Part shown: one piece after another, positions 1-8,006 of the stretch
How the letters are laid out: each line of letters begins with the position of its first letter
How positions within the stretch are numbered: the stretch's first letter is position 1
Origin: CAYJBH01 sp964369445
GTDB taxonomy: Bacteria > Bacillota > Clostridia > Oscillospirales > Ruminococcaceae
DNA length: 37,862 nt
Direction of reading: 5' to 3'
Assembly: GCA_964369445.1 (NCBI GenBank)
Contig: CAYJFU010000016.1
Span: forward strand, 1 to 37,862
Notes under the pieces: generated by a model
Databases searched by the model: none
What the model was told of the DNA's origin: nothing
Seen by the model: only the letters and a program-made list of their open reading frames with translations
Position numbers and translations under genes: made by a program

Positions 1-2
1 GT

Positions 3-2510
3 GTGTGGATTAACCCCTACATTGCACATGAATGTATCGAGGAGCTAATTGCGGAAAAGGTGCTGGACAAAGACCCCTACACCGCCATACAGGATTACAA
101 CCACGCTGTACTGCACGGCATCGTAAAGGTGTCGGCAAAGATGGGCATTTCGGTGTTGCAGTCCTATCAATCGGCGCAGATATTTGAGGCTGTCGGCATC
201 AACAAACCCGTCATAGACAAGTATTTTTCCAACACCATATCACGTGTTGAGGGCATAGGCCTTGACGAGATACAAGAGGGCGTGGAGCACCGCCATTCCT
301 CGGCGTTTGATCCGCTCGGTCTGGGTGTTGATAACACGCTGGACAGCACCGGCTTTATGCGGCTTAGAACCGGCGAGGACAAGGAGGATCACCTCTACAA
401 TCCTGCCTTAATAATTGCGCTTCAACAGGCGGTGCAAAACGGCGATTACAGCAGATTTAAGCAGTACACCGCAATGGTCGACGACGAGCACAAACCGCAC
501 ACCCTGCGCGGACTGCTTGCCTTTAAGTTTGATGACGCTACATCCATACCTTTAGATCAGGTGCAATCGGTCGCGGAGATTGTCAAGAGATTTAAAACCG
601 GCGCTATGTCTTACGGCTCTATATCCAAAGAGGCGCACGAGTGCATGGCTGTTGCGATGAACCGTCTGGGCGGCAAATCCAACTCCGGCGAGGGCGGCGA
701 GGAACCGGCGCGTCTTGGCACCGAGAAAAACAGCGCAATAAAGCAGGTTGCCTCAGGACGTTTTGGCGTGACGGGTGAATATCTGCTGTCGGCGCAGGAG
801 ATACAGATAAAGATGGCACAGGGTGCAAAACCCGGCGAGGGCGGACACCTTCCCGGCGCGAAAGTCTACCCGTGGATAGCAAAAACACGTCATTCCACGC
901 CCGGTGTTTCACTGATTTCCCCACCGCCGCACCATGATATCTACTCCATCGAGGATTTGGCGCAACTTATATACGATCTCAAAAACGCAAACCGAGCCGC
1001 CAGAATTTCGGTAAAGCTTGTCTCGGAGGCAGGTGTCGGCACCATCGCCGCCGGCGTTGCAAAGGCAGGTGCATCGGTCATACTCATTTCGGGTTATGAC
1101 GGTGGCACCGGCGCCGCACCGCTCAGCTCGATACTGGATGCCGGTCTACCTTGGGAGCTGGGGCTTGCCGAGACACACCAAACGCTTATCCAAAACGGTC
1201 TGCGCTCACGCGTTGTAATCGAAACGGACGGCAAACTTATGAGCGGACGCGATGTCGCTATAGCGGCGATACTCGGTGCGGAAGAGTTCGGTTTTGCAAC
1301 GGCACCGCTTGTGGCTATGGGCTGCATGATGATGAGGGTTTGCAATCTTGACACCTGCCCCGTAGGTATCGCCACGCAAAACGAGTGTTTGCGCGCTAGG
1401 TTTAAAGGCAAACCGGAGTATGTTGAAAACTTTATGCGTTTTATAGCCGAGGAGTTGCGCGAGATAATGGCAAAGCTCGGTGTAAAAAACCTAAACGAGC
1501 TCACAGGACGCACCGACCTTATCAAGGTCAAGGACAAAAAGGTCACAAAACGCGCCGAGCTTGTTGACATGAGCAGAATTATCGACGGACGTTACGCCGA
1601 TTTTGCAGCACGCATACACGATGCCAACTGCGCCTATGATTTTGAGCTGTCAAAGACGGTGGACGAGGCTGTGCTGCTCAAAAAGTTTGCACCTTACATC
1701 GAGAGTGCAACCGCACACACCGAGAATGTCAAGCTTTCCAGCATCGACAGGACGGTGGGCACGATACTCGGCTCGGAAATTTGCGCAAAGCACGGCAACT
1801 CGCTACAGGACGACACATTCACCTTAAACTGCACGGGCGGTGTCGGACAGTCGTTTGGAGCGTTTATCCCCAAAGGCTTTACGATGCGCCTTGAGGGTGA
1901 TGCTAACGATTATATCGGCAAAGGCTTATCAGGTGGTAAAATTGTTGTTGTGCCACCCAAAAAGAGCAGGTTTGCCGCAAAGGATAACATTATAATCGGC
2001 AACGTGGCGTTTTACGGTGCCACCTCCGGCGAGAGCTACATTAACGGTATCGCCGGTGAGAGGTTTATGGTGCGTAATTCCGGCTGTAGTTGTGTTGCAG
2101 AGGGTTGCGGCGACCACGGTCTTGAGTATATGACCGGCGGTAAGGCTGTGATACTGGGCGAAACCGGCAAAAACTTCGCCGCCGGTATGAGTGGCGGTAT
2201 AGCCTACGTTCTGGACGAAAAGCACGACCTGTATTTGAAACTTAACAAGGAGTTTGTCACCATGACCGAGGTCACCGACAGACAGGATATCGCCGAGCTT
2301 AAAGGCTTTATACAAAAGCATCTGGACGAGACCGGCTCAGCGCTTGCAAAACAGATACTGGGTAACTTTGAGCATTATATCTCATACTTCAAAAAGATAG
2401 TACCCAACAAGTACATGCAAATGCTGTCGCTGATATCCGATTTTTCGGAAAAAGGTCTTTCGCAAGACGAGGCGGTTATGGAAGCATTCACACATTCGCT
2501 GTCTAACTAA
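3..2510 (+). CDS. gltB: Glutamate synthase large subunit, C-terminal part (5' truncated by window edge)
   Basis: Large (alpha) subunit of glutamate synthase, which with GltD turns glutamine plus 2-oxoglutarate into two glutamates. The 835 visible residues open inside the central domain (INPYIAHECIEEL) without a start; the frame is open from base 3 and the N-terminal glutamine amidotransferase domain lies outside the window. Seen are the FMN-binding synthase barrel (KTGAMSYGSISKEAH, GGKSNSGEGGE, HLPGAKVYPWIAKTRHS), the 3Fe-4S cysteine cluster (CNLDTCPVGIATQ) and the C-terminal GXGXG beta-helix (GGVGQSFGAF, GLSGGKIVV). It is followed on the same strand by gltD after 245 bases, a longer gap than usual for this pair, filled by an inverted-repeat element. 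Nothing in the visible part looks damaged. Confidence 0.97.
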   Translation: MWINPYIAHECIEELIAEKVLDKDPYTAIQDYNHAVLHGIVKVSAKMGISVLQSYQSAQIFEAVGINKPVIDKYFSNTISRVEGIGLDEIQEGVEHRHSSAFDPLGLGVDNTLDSTGFMRLRTGEDKEDHLYNPALIIALQQAVQNGDYSRFKQYTAMVDDEHKPHTLRGLLAFKFDDATSIPLDQVQSVAEIVKRFKTGAMSYGSISKEAHECMAVAMNRLGGKSNSGEGGEEPARLGTEKNSAIKQVASGRFGVTGEYLLSAQEIQIKMAQGAKPGEGGHLPGAKVYPWIAKTRHSTPGVSLISPPPHHDIYSIEDLAQLIYDLKNANRAARISVKLVSEAGVGTIAAGVAKAGASVILISGYDGGTGAAPLSSILDAGLPWELGLAETHQTLIQNGLRSRVVIETDGKLMSGRDVAIAAILGAEEFGFATAPLVAMGCMMMRVCNLDTCPVGIATQNECLRARFKGKPEYVENFMRFIAEELREIMAKLGVKNLNELTGRTDLIKVKDKKVTKRAELVDMSRIIDGRYADFAARIHDANCAYDFELSKTVDEAVLLKKFAPYIESATAHTENVKLSSIDRTVGTILGSEICAKHGNSLQDDTFTLNCTGGVGQSFGAFIPKGFTMRLEGDANDYIGKGLSGGKIVVVPPKKSRFAAKDNIIIGNVAFYGATSGESYINGIAGERFMVRNSGCSCVAEGCGDHGLEYMTGGKAVILGETGKNFAAGMSGGIAYVLDEKHDLYLKLNKEFVTMTEVTDRQDIAELKGFIQKHLDETGSALAKQILGNFEHYISYFKKIVPNKYMQMLSLISDFSEKGLSQDEAVMEAFTHSLSN

Positions 2511-2540
2511 TAGTCATTCAACATAAAAAACATCATATTT

Positions 2541-2700
2541 TCTCGGCAGAAATGCCGCCTATCTTCGCCCGCGTCAATCGCAAAGCACAAAGTATGTTTC
2601 GGTTTTGCCATAGACAAAATTAACAATCCGGTGGAATGTTAAAGGAACAGCGCGTAGCGCACGTATCCTTCGTCTTGATAGGCGAAATTTCTTCTCGATA
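2541..2700. repeat. Inverted-repeat element between gltB and gltD
   Basis: The gltB-gltD gap contains a 16-base arm at 2548-2563 (AGAAATGCCGCCTATC) whose reverse complement recurs at 2677-2692 with two differences, leaving about 113 bases between. A small GC-rich stem (GCGCGTAGCGC, 2651-2661) lies inside. The left half (GGCAGA, CCGCC, CTTCG, GTCAA, CACAAAG in order) resembles the left half of the MITE-like copies at 5683 and 13145, so it may be a diverged relative. It may be a mobile non-coding element or a processing signal between the two cistrons. A TATAAT at 2730-2735, 21 bases before the gltD start, has no convincing -35. Confidence 0.55.
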
Positions 2701-2755
2701 ATCTTGTGTCGTTTTTCAAGTTAAATAACTATAATTCAAAAAGGAGCTGACAAAT

Positions 2756-4189
2756 ATGGGTAAGCCAACCGGTTTTTTGGAATATGAGAGAAAAGCCAAC
2801 ACGCGCATCTCTGTAAGAGAGCGCATAAAGAGTTTTGATGAATTTTACAGCTATAACTGTGAGGAGGAGCGCCGCCGTCAGGGTGCAAGATGCATGAACT
2901 GTGGTGTCCCCTTTTGCGGTTCGGCGTTGCCGCTTGCCGGCATGGTGACGGGATGTCCTCTAAACAACTTGATACCGGAGTGGAACGACGACATATATGG
3001 CGGCCGATACTCACACGGTCTTGCCAGGCTTTTAAAAACGAGCTGTTTCCCCGAGTTTACCGGCAGAGTTTGTCCGGCACTTTGTGAAAAAGCTTGCATA
3101 AACGGTATGGACGCCGATGCGGTAACCATCCGCGACAACGAGCTGTTTTTGATAGAACAGGGGTTTGCAAACGGCGAGATGAAACCAAACCCACCTGCGG
3201 TGAGAAGTGACAAAAGGGTGGCTGTTATCGGCTCGGGCCCTGCCGGACTTGCCGTGGCACAGCGACTTAACAAGCGCGGACACAGCGTAACGGTGTTTGA
3301 GCGCGACGACAGGTTTGGCGGACTTTTAATGTACGGTATCCCCGGCATGAAGCTGGACAAAGGTGTTGTTCAGCGCCGCATTGACCTCATGACCGCCGAG
3401 GGGATAACCTTTGTGCCGAACACCGATGTTGGAAAGACGGTAAAGCTTGCGGATCTGATGTCGGAGTTTGATGCCACCGTACTGTGTTGTGGTGCAAAAA
3501 AAGCGCGGGACCTAAGCGTTGCCAACCGAAACACTGATGGTGTGCACTTTGCGGTGGACTTTTTAAAGAGCACGACAAAAAGCCTTATCGACAGCAAACT
3601 GACCGATAAAGCCTACATCGACTGCAAGGACAAAAACGTCGTGGTACTGGGCGGCGGCGACACCGGCAACGACTGCGTCGGCACTGCCATACGTCACGGT
3701 GCAAAATCGGTTGTTCAGATTGAGATGATGCCAAAAGCGCCGGACGTGCGCTCGCCGCAAAACCCGTGGCCGGAATGGCCAAAAGTCTGCGTCACCGATT
3801 ACGGTCAGCAGGAGGCTATTGAGGTTTTCGGGCAGGATCCTCGAGTTTACAGCACAACCATAAAAGAAATCAGCAAAACGGACAAGGTGCTGTCCGGCAT
3901 CACCACCGTCGGAGTGGAGTTTAAAGATGGTAAGTTGTGTGAGGTGGCAGATACCCAAAAGCACCTTGACGCTGACCTTTTACTCATCGCGGCAGGTTTT
4001 GTCGGGTACGAGGAATACACCGCAAAGGGTGTTAGCATACCGACAAAAACCGATGTTTCCTACAAAACCGACAAGGACGGTCTTTTCGCCTGTGGTGACA
4101 TGAAAAGAGGTCAGTCTTTGGTCGTGTGGGCGGTTGCCGACGGCATAAAATGCGCCAAAGAAGTAGACGACTATCTGTTGCAGTATTAG
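2756..4189 (+). CDS. gltD: Glutamate synthase small subunit (NADPH, FAD, 4Fe-4S)
   Basis: Beta subunit of glutamate synthase. It oxidises NADPH through FAD and passes electrons over 4Fe-4S clusters to GltB in the cytoplasm. The 477 residues match the family length. N-terminal cysteines of the iron-sulfur region are present (CMNCGVPFCG, then CPLNN, and CPALCEKAC). The first Rossmann motif for FAD is VAVIGSGPAGLA near residue 160, and the second, for NADPH, is VVVLGGGDTGND near residue 298. The C-terminus has the usual CGDMKRGQSLVVWA stretch. The ATG is preceded by AAAAAGGAG at a good distance. It lies downstream of gltB with a repeat element between, and upstream of the GS-like gene. No damage is seen. 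Confidence 0.97.
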   Translation: MGKPTGFLEYERKANTRISVRERIKSFDEFYSYNCEEERRRQGARCMNCGVPFCGSALPLAGMVTGCPLNNLIPEWNDDIYGGRYSHGLARLLKTSCFPEFTGRVCPALCEKACINGMDADAVTIRDNELFLIEQGFANGEMKPNPPAVRSDKRVAVIGSGPAGLAVAQRLNKRGHSVTVFERDDRFGGLLMYGIPGMKLDKGVVQRRIDLMTAEGITFVPNTDVGKTVKLADLMSEFDATVLCCGAKKARDLSVANRNTDGVHFAVDFLKSTTKSLIDSKLTDKAYIDCKDKNVVVLGGGDTGNDCVGTAIRHGAKSVVQIEMMPKAPDVRSPQNPWPEWPKVCVTDYGQQEAIEVFGQDPRVYSTTIKEISKTDKVLSGITTVGVEFKDGKLCEVADTQKHLDADLLLIAAGFVGYEEYTAKGVSIPTKTDVSYKTDKDGLFACGDMKRGQSLVVWAVADGIKCAKEVDDYLLQY

Positions 4190-4207
4190 GATTTGATACG
4201 ATAATTG

Positions 4208-4307
4208 TACAATTTGACTTTAATGCAACAACCCCGAAGCAATACAAAGCGCATACTATTTTATTGGGGGTGGCTATAGAGAGTTAAGAAACGCAGAAAG
4301 TCAAATT
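4208..4307. repeat. Palindromic repeat with TTTGACTTT core, upstream of the GS-like gene
   Basis: An 11-base perfect inverted repeat flanks this ~100-base element: AATTTGACTTT at 4211-4221 and AAAGTCAAATT at 4297-4307. The left 29 bases (4208-4236) match 15786-15814 at about 25 of 29 positions, and a weaker match lies at 5876-5903. A CCCC at 4232-4235 can pair with the GGGGG at 4266-4270, so the element could fold as a nested hairpin. It sits between gltD and the promoter of the next gene, and looks like a dispersed non-coding repeat. A regulatory role is possible but not shown. Confidence 0.55.
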
Positions 4308-4364
4308 AACGCCTTTATCCATATCCATTTTATTAATTTACTTTATTTTTACAACGTTTTGTAT

Positions 4365-4370
4365 TATAAT
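4365..4370 (+). promoter_or_regulatory. Candidate -10 box for the GS-like gene
   Basis: A perfect TATAAT lies 45 bases upstream of the ATG in an AT-rich stretch. No clean -35 is seen at 16-18 bases (TTTATT at best). The predicted leader of about 38 bases leaves no room for an ANTAR dual-hairpin target downstream of this promoter. Confidence 0.5.
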
Positions 4371-4414
4371 ATTTAAATACAGGACATTTAACAACGTAAA
4401 GGAGCTTTTGTCCT

Positions 4415-5680
4415 ATGAACAGCACTGTCAAGGATGTTCTGAATTTTATCAATGATAATGACGTTAAGTTTATTCGTCTGGGTTTTTGTGATCCGTTTGG
4501 GGTGCACAAAAACATCTCTATCATGGCGAGCGAGCTTGCAAAGGCGTTTGAAAACGGTATTCCGTTACACGGTGGCTCTATAAGAGGGTTTTGCGGCGAG
4601 GAGCGCGGCAGTTTGCTGTTGTTCCCCGACCCAACCACCCTTACGGTACTGCCGTGGCGACCGGGTCCCGGCAGAGTTGTGCGGTTTTATTGCTTTATAA
4701 AGGACGCAAACGGCAAGGACTATTTTGGTGACACAAGGCTGATACTTTGCAATATGCTAAAGCGGTTTGAAGAGCAAGGCTTTCGTTGCAAAATCGGCAC
4801 CGACTGTGAGTTTTACCTGTTTAAAACCGACGACAGCGGTGAGGCTACCTACGACACGCTGGATCTTGGCGGCTTTTGCGATATAGCGCCGCTTGACAAG
4901 GGTGAAAATATCCGCCGCGAGATCTGCCTTAACCTTGAAGAGATGGGTTTGCAACCCGAGGTCTCACACCACGAAAAAGGGCCGGGGCAAAATGAGATAG
5001 ACTTTAAGTACAGCGACAGCCTAAATGCCGCCGATAACTTTTTGACCTTTCGCTCGGTAGTTAAAGCCATTTCGGCGCGCAACGGTCTTTACGCCTCCTT
5101 TATGCCAAAACCGTTAGCCGGTGAGGCAGGGAGCGGGCTTCGATTGAATATTGTACTGGAAAACAACAAAACCAACAACACGGACTTTGCAAAGGAGGCG
5201 GACAACTTTGTCGCAGGTATTATAAAAAAGGCAGGCAAAATTACGTTGTTTTTAAATCCCACCATCAACTCGTTTAACCGTCTCAGCTTGAACAGCGCCC
5301 CCTCTGTGGTTTCGCGCGACGGCAAAGGTGTCAATCCGTTTGTGCGGGTGTTGGAAAGAAACGAAAACAGTATGCTGATTGAGCTGTGTTCACCGGACTG
5401 TACCATCAATCCTTACCTTGCATTTTCTCTTATCATCGGCGCAGGGCTTTACGGTGTTGAGCGCAAAATTTCTTTAGAGGAGGCGGCTGCGCAATACGAT
5501 TTACCCAAAAACCTAACCGAAGCGATAGAGGTGTGTGGCGGCTCAAAGTTTGTGTCCGGCATTGTCGGCGAGGAGCTACTCGCATCCATCACAGCGGAAA
5601 AAACCGCCGAGTGCAACACATATCAGTCCGCTAACGACAAAGAACACTATATTACAAGGCACTGTTTTAATATTTATTGA
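4415..5680 (+). CDS. Glutamine synthetase homologue with degenerate active site
   Basis: The 421 residues align end to end with type I glutamine synthetases (about 444 in Bacillus subtilis). Typical landmarks are GENIRREICLNLEEMG, SHHEKGPGQNEIDFKY, ASFMPKPLAG, LNPTINSFNRL and SPDCTINPYLAF. By-eye comparison with B. subtilis GlnA shows many active-site changes. The inter-subunit DGSSIEGF loop reads HGGSIRGF, losing the catalytic Asp. SGMH reads SGLR, losing the metal/glutamate His. The flap GYEAP reads LNSAP, losing the catalytic Glu. NRSPLIR reads GVNPFVR and TRVEVR reads MLIELC, losing two phosphate-contacting Arg. The Glu residues of the metal site are mostly kept. ATG with AAAGGAG at 4398-4404. 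Gene context (gltBD before, ANTAR regulator after) points to nitrogen control. I infer a pseudoenzyme or sensor rather than a normal synthetase. Confidence 0.85.
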   Translation: MNSTVKDVLNFINDNDVKFIRLGFCDPFGVHKNISIMASELAKAFENGIPLHGGSIRGFCGEERGSLLLFPDPTTLTVLPWRPGPGRVVRFYCFIKDANGKDYFGDTRLILCNMLKRFEEQGFRCKIGTDCEFYLFKTDDSGEATYDTLDLGGFCDIAPLDKGENIRREICLNLEEMGLQPEVSHHEKGPGQNEIDFKYSDSLNAADNFLTFRSVVKAISARNGLYASFMPKPLAGEAGSGLRLNIVLENNKTNNTDFAKEADNFVAGIIKKAGKITLFLNPTINSFNRLSLNSAPSVVSRDGKGVNPFVRVLERNENSMLIELCSPDCTINPYLAFSLIIGAGLYGVERKISLEEAAAQYDLPKNLTEAIEVCGGSKFVSGIVGEELLASITAEKTAECNTYQSANDKEHYITRHCFNIY

Positions 5681-5682
5681 CC

Positions 5683-5843
5683 TGAAAGGTGTCACCGCAA
5701 TTGTTCAGCCGGCCAATTTTGGCGGTTTTCCGCACTGCTATGTCATCAAAATTCACGTTCCCAAAGAAGTGTGTTATTTTCTTCATTGCAGAACAAAAAA
5801 TCGTTCAAAATCTGCTCATTACAATTTGCGTCGACACTATCTG
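5683..5843. repeat. MITE-like element, copy 1 (diverged)
   Basis: This starts three bases after the GS-like stop codon and is about 161 bases long. It matches the 165-base element at 13145-13309 over its whole length. Shared blocks are GTTCAGCCGG near the left end, TTTTGGCG followed by CCGC, GTCA with CAAA, a central AAAG(A)AGTGTGT-like block, AAAATCTGCTC, and the right end ACACTATCT. The left terminus is more decayed (TGAAAGGTGT instead of TAGATAGTGT). It has no coding capacity and separates the GS-like gene from the ANTAR gene. Confidence 0.7.
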
Positions 5844-5964
5844 GAAGTAAGGTTAGTTCGCGCAAAGAATCGTTGTATTTTTGACTTTGGCATGACAACT
5901 CCGAAAAAACATTCGTCTTTATAAATTGTGACTTTGGTTAGGGGGTGAGGTAATCGAAAGTGTA

Positions 5965-6525
5965 TTGATAGTATCGCGAGCGCAAAAAAGCACCGACTTT
6001 TTAACGGAGATATTAAAAGAGTTTTCAGTAGGCCGAGTTGTTACCGCCACCACAGGTCAACATGCACGGCGCATAATAGGCGAACAGGATTTTGATCTTG
6101 TCATTATAAATTCACCGCTTGCAGACGAATCCGGCGAGCGACTGTCCTGCCACATCATCTCAAAAGAGGTAAGTCAGGTTATCCTTATGGTTAAGGGTGA
6201 TTACTACGAAGAGGTATCCACACTGGTTGAGGATTACGGAGTCATAACTGTTGCAAAGCCGATAAACCGCAGTATGCTGTGGTTCTCTTTAAAGATGGCA
6301 AAGGCGTCACACAACAGGATGCAAAAAATCCAAAAGGAAAACACAAAGCTGGTCGAGCGCATAGAGGATATCAAGATCGTTTCAAGGGCAAAAAGCGTGC
6401 TTATCTCCTACCTCAACATGACCGAGCAGGAGGCGCACAAGCACATAGAGCGCGAGGCGATGGACGGCAGACTAACACGTCGCGCTGTCGCAGAGGGTGT
6501 ATTAAAGCTCTATGACACCAAGTAA
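5965..6525 (+). CDS. ANTAR-domain antitermination regulator with degenerate receiver
   Basis: An RNA-binding antiterminator-type regulator. The N-terminal ~120 residues resemble a response-regulator receiver, but the acidic pair is replaced (VLIVSRAQ where VDD is usual) and the phosphorylation Asp is Asn (FDLVIINSPLAD). The switch Lys-Pro is kept (VAKPINR). A short coiled coil (MQKIQKENTKLVERIEDI) leads to a C-terminal ANTAR domain (RAKSVLISYLNMTEQEAHKHIEREAMDGRL). Clostridial ANTAR proteins beside glnA control nitrogen genes. The start is unclear. TTG at 5965 is 16 bases from the strong GGGGGTGA at 5941-5948, while the codon at better spacing in the same frame is ATC (5953), preceded by GAGGTA. 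No ATG or GTG is available after the in-frame stop at 5929. It ends three bases before the convergent ABC-F gene. Confidence 0.88.
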   Translation: MIVSRAQKSTDFLTEILKEFSVGRVVTATTGQHARRIIGEQDFDLVIINSPLADESGERLSCHIISKEVSQVILMVKGDYYEEVSTLVEDYGVITVAKPINRSMLWFSLKMAKASHNRMQKIQKENTKLVERIEDIKIVSRAKSVLISYLNMTEQEAHKHIEREAMDGRLTRRAVAEGVLKLYDTK

Positions 6526-6527
6526 CA

Positions 6528-8006
6528 TCACAATTCAACCACCCTCGTTCCAACGCGCTTTACAAACTCGCTGTCGTGCTCCACAAACAGCATGGTCGGC
6601 TGAAATTCACAAATTAACTGCTCAATCTGCATCCGTGATAAAACGTCGATGTAGTTGAGCGGCTCATCCCAGATATAAAGGTGTGCTTGTTCGCAGAGAC
6701 TTTTTGCGATAAGCACCTTTTTCTTTTGTCCGGCGCTGAAGTGCTCCATCGGCTTGTCAAACTGCACGCGCTGAAAGTCCAGCTTGCGCAAAATCGCCTT
6801 AAACAGGCTGACATCAACATCGACTTTCCGTGCAAACTCGTCAAGACCGCCGCACAAAAAAGAGGTATCCTGCGCCACGTAGGAAATTTTAAGCCCACTG
6901 CCCACCTGCAACCGACCGCTGTGGTGCAGCTTTTCACCGCAAACAAGCTTTAACAAACTGGATTTGCCGCACCCATTCTTACCACAAAGCGCAACGCGTG
7001 CACCCTTTTCCACCTCAAAGCTAACCTGTCGGCACACCGCTTTGTCGCCGTAGCTGATGTTCACATTGTCAAGTGTGACATACTTTTGGCTGTGGTAAAC
7101 AAGCGGCGAGAGCTTTAAACTATCTGCACGCTCCACGTCTTTGAGCAGTTGCGACTTTTGTTTGACGGCGGCACCCTGTCGCTCTTCTATCGCCTTTGAG
7201 CGTTTCATCATCTTGGCGGCCTTGTGGCCGATGTATCCTCTGTCAGGGCGCAACCCCGAGTTCCTTGTACCGTACTTGGTTTTTTCCAGCTTATCTGACC
7301 AGTCCGCTTTCTCGGCGGCTGTCTTTTCAAGGCGCTTAATCTCCCGTTTGAGCTTGCTGTTTTGTGCAAACTCAAAGTTGTCCTTTTGCTGTTTGTTGCA
7401 AAACCAACTGGAAAAGTTGCCCTGTTGCACTTCGATGCTCGACCTGTTTATCGAGAGAATATGATCGACACAACCGTCGAGAAATGCCCTGTCATGCGAT
7501 ACAAGTATAAAACCTTTTTTTGCGTTTAGGTAACGGCTTACAATGGCGCGTGCCTGCATGTCGAGGTGATTTGTCGGCTCGTCAATAAGTAAAAATTTGC
7601 TCTCCTGCAAAAAAAGCGCGGCGAGCAACACCTTTGTGCGCTCACCGTTTGAAAGGGTCTTAAAGGGACGATACAGTACATCTTCCGATACATTAAGTAA
7701 AGAAAGCTCCCTTAATAACTCCCAGTATTGGTAATTTTTACAAATTTCGTCAACAACTGCAATGGTATCGGCGTTGTCGTCGGCGACAGGAAATGGAAAG
7801 TACTCAAAACCCACTGAAGAGGTAACACTGCCCGAAAAGCGGTATTTACCCAAAAGAATGTTCAAAAACGTCGTCTTGCCACGACCGTTTCGCCCGATAA
7901 ACCCCAGTTTCCAGTTGGTGTCCATCTGAAAAGATGCGTTTTCAAATATGTTGTCGTAACTGCCCTCATAGGCAAATGTGAGGTCTGTGACGTTTATAAG
8001 TGACAT
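6528..8006 (-). CDS. ABC-F ATPase, Lsa-type (ribosome protection)
   Basis: A soluble ABC-F protein with two nucleotide-binding domains and no membrane segment; 492 residues from the chosen ATG. Domain 1 has Walker A GRNGRGKT, signature LSNGERTKV and Walker B FLLIDEPTNHLD. Domain 2 has GKNGCGKS, FSAGQKKKV and the divergent YIWDEPLNYID. The charged linker includes RPDRGYIGHKAAKMMKRSK. The opening block (FAYEGSYDNIF, MDTNWKLGFIGRNGRGKTT) and the DEPLNY Walker B resemble the Lsa group, whose members protect ribosomes from lincosamides, streptogramin A and pleuromutilins. The frame is open to 8048, but ATG 8006 has AAGGAGG eight bases upstream and the family-like N-terminus. A 28-codon ORF overlaps the start. 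Whether it gives resistance cannot be told from sequence. Confidence 0.9.
   Translation of the reverse strand: MSLINVTDLTFAYEGSYDNIFENASFQMDTNWKLGFIGRNGRGKTTFLNILLGKYRFSGSVTSSVGFEYFPFPVADDNADTIAVVDEICKNYQYWELLRELSLLNVSEDVLYRPFKTLSNGERTKVLLAALFLQESKFLLIDEPTNHLDMQARAIVSRYLNAKKGFILVSHDRAFLDGCVDHILSINRSSIEVQQGNFSSWFCNKQQKDNFEFAQNSKLKREIKRLEKTAAEKADWSDKLEKTKYGTRNSGLRPDRGYIGHKAAKMMKRSKAIEERQGAAVKQKSQLLKDVERADSLKLSPLVYHSQKYVTLDNVNISYGDKAVCRQVSFEVEKGARVALCGKNGCGKSSLLKLVCGEKLHHSGRLQVGSGLKISYVAQDTSFLCGGLDEFARKVDVDVSLFKAILRKLDFQRVQFDKPMEHFSAGQKKKVLIAKSLCEQAHLYIWDEPLNYIDVLSRMQIEQLICEFQPTMLFVEHDSEFVKRVGTRVVEL

Noticed and set aside
5535..5924. A 129-codon plus-strand ORF running out of the GS-like gene
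   Set aside because: It starts inside the GS-like gene in another frame and runs through the MITE-like element; there is no ribosome-binding site or family resemblance.
6614..6946. A minus-strand ORF inside the ABC-F gene
   Set aside because: It is another frame of the ABC-F C-terminal domain with no start signal.
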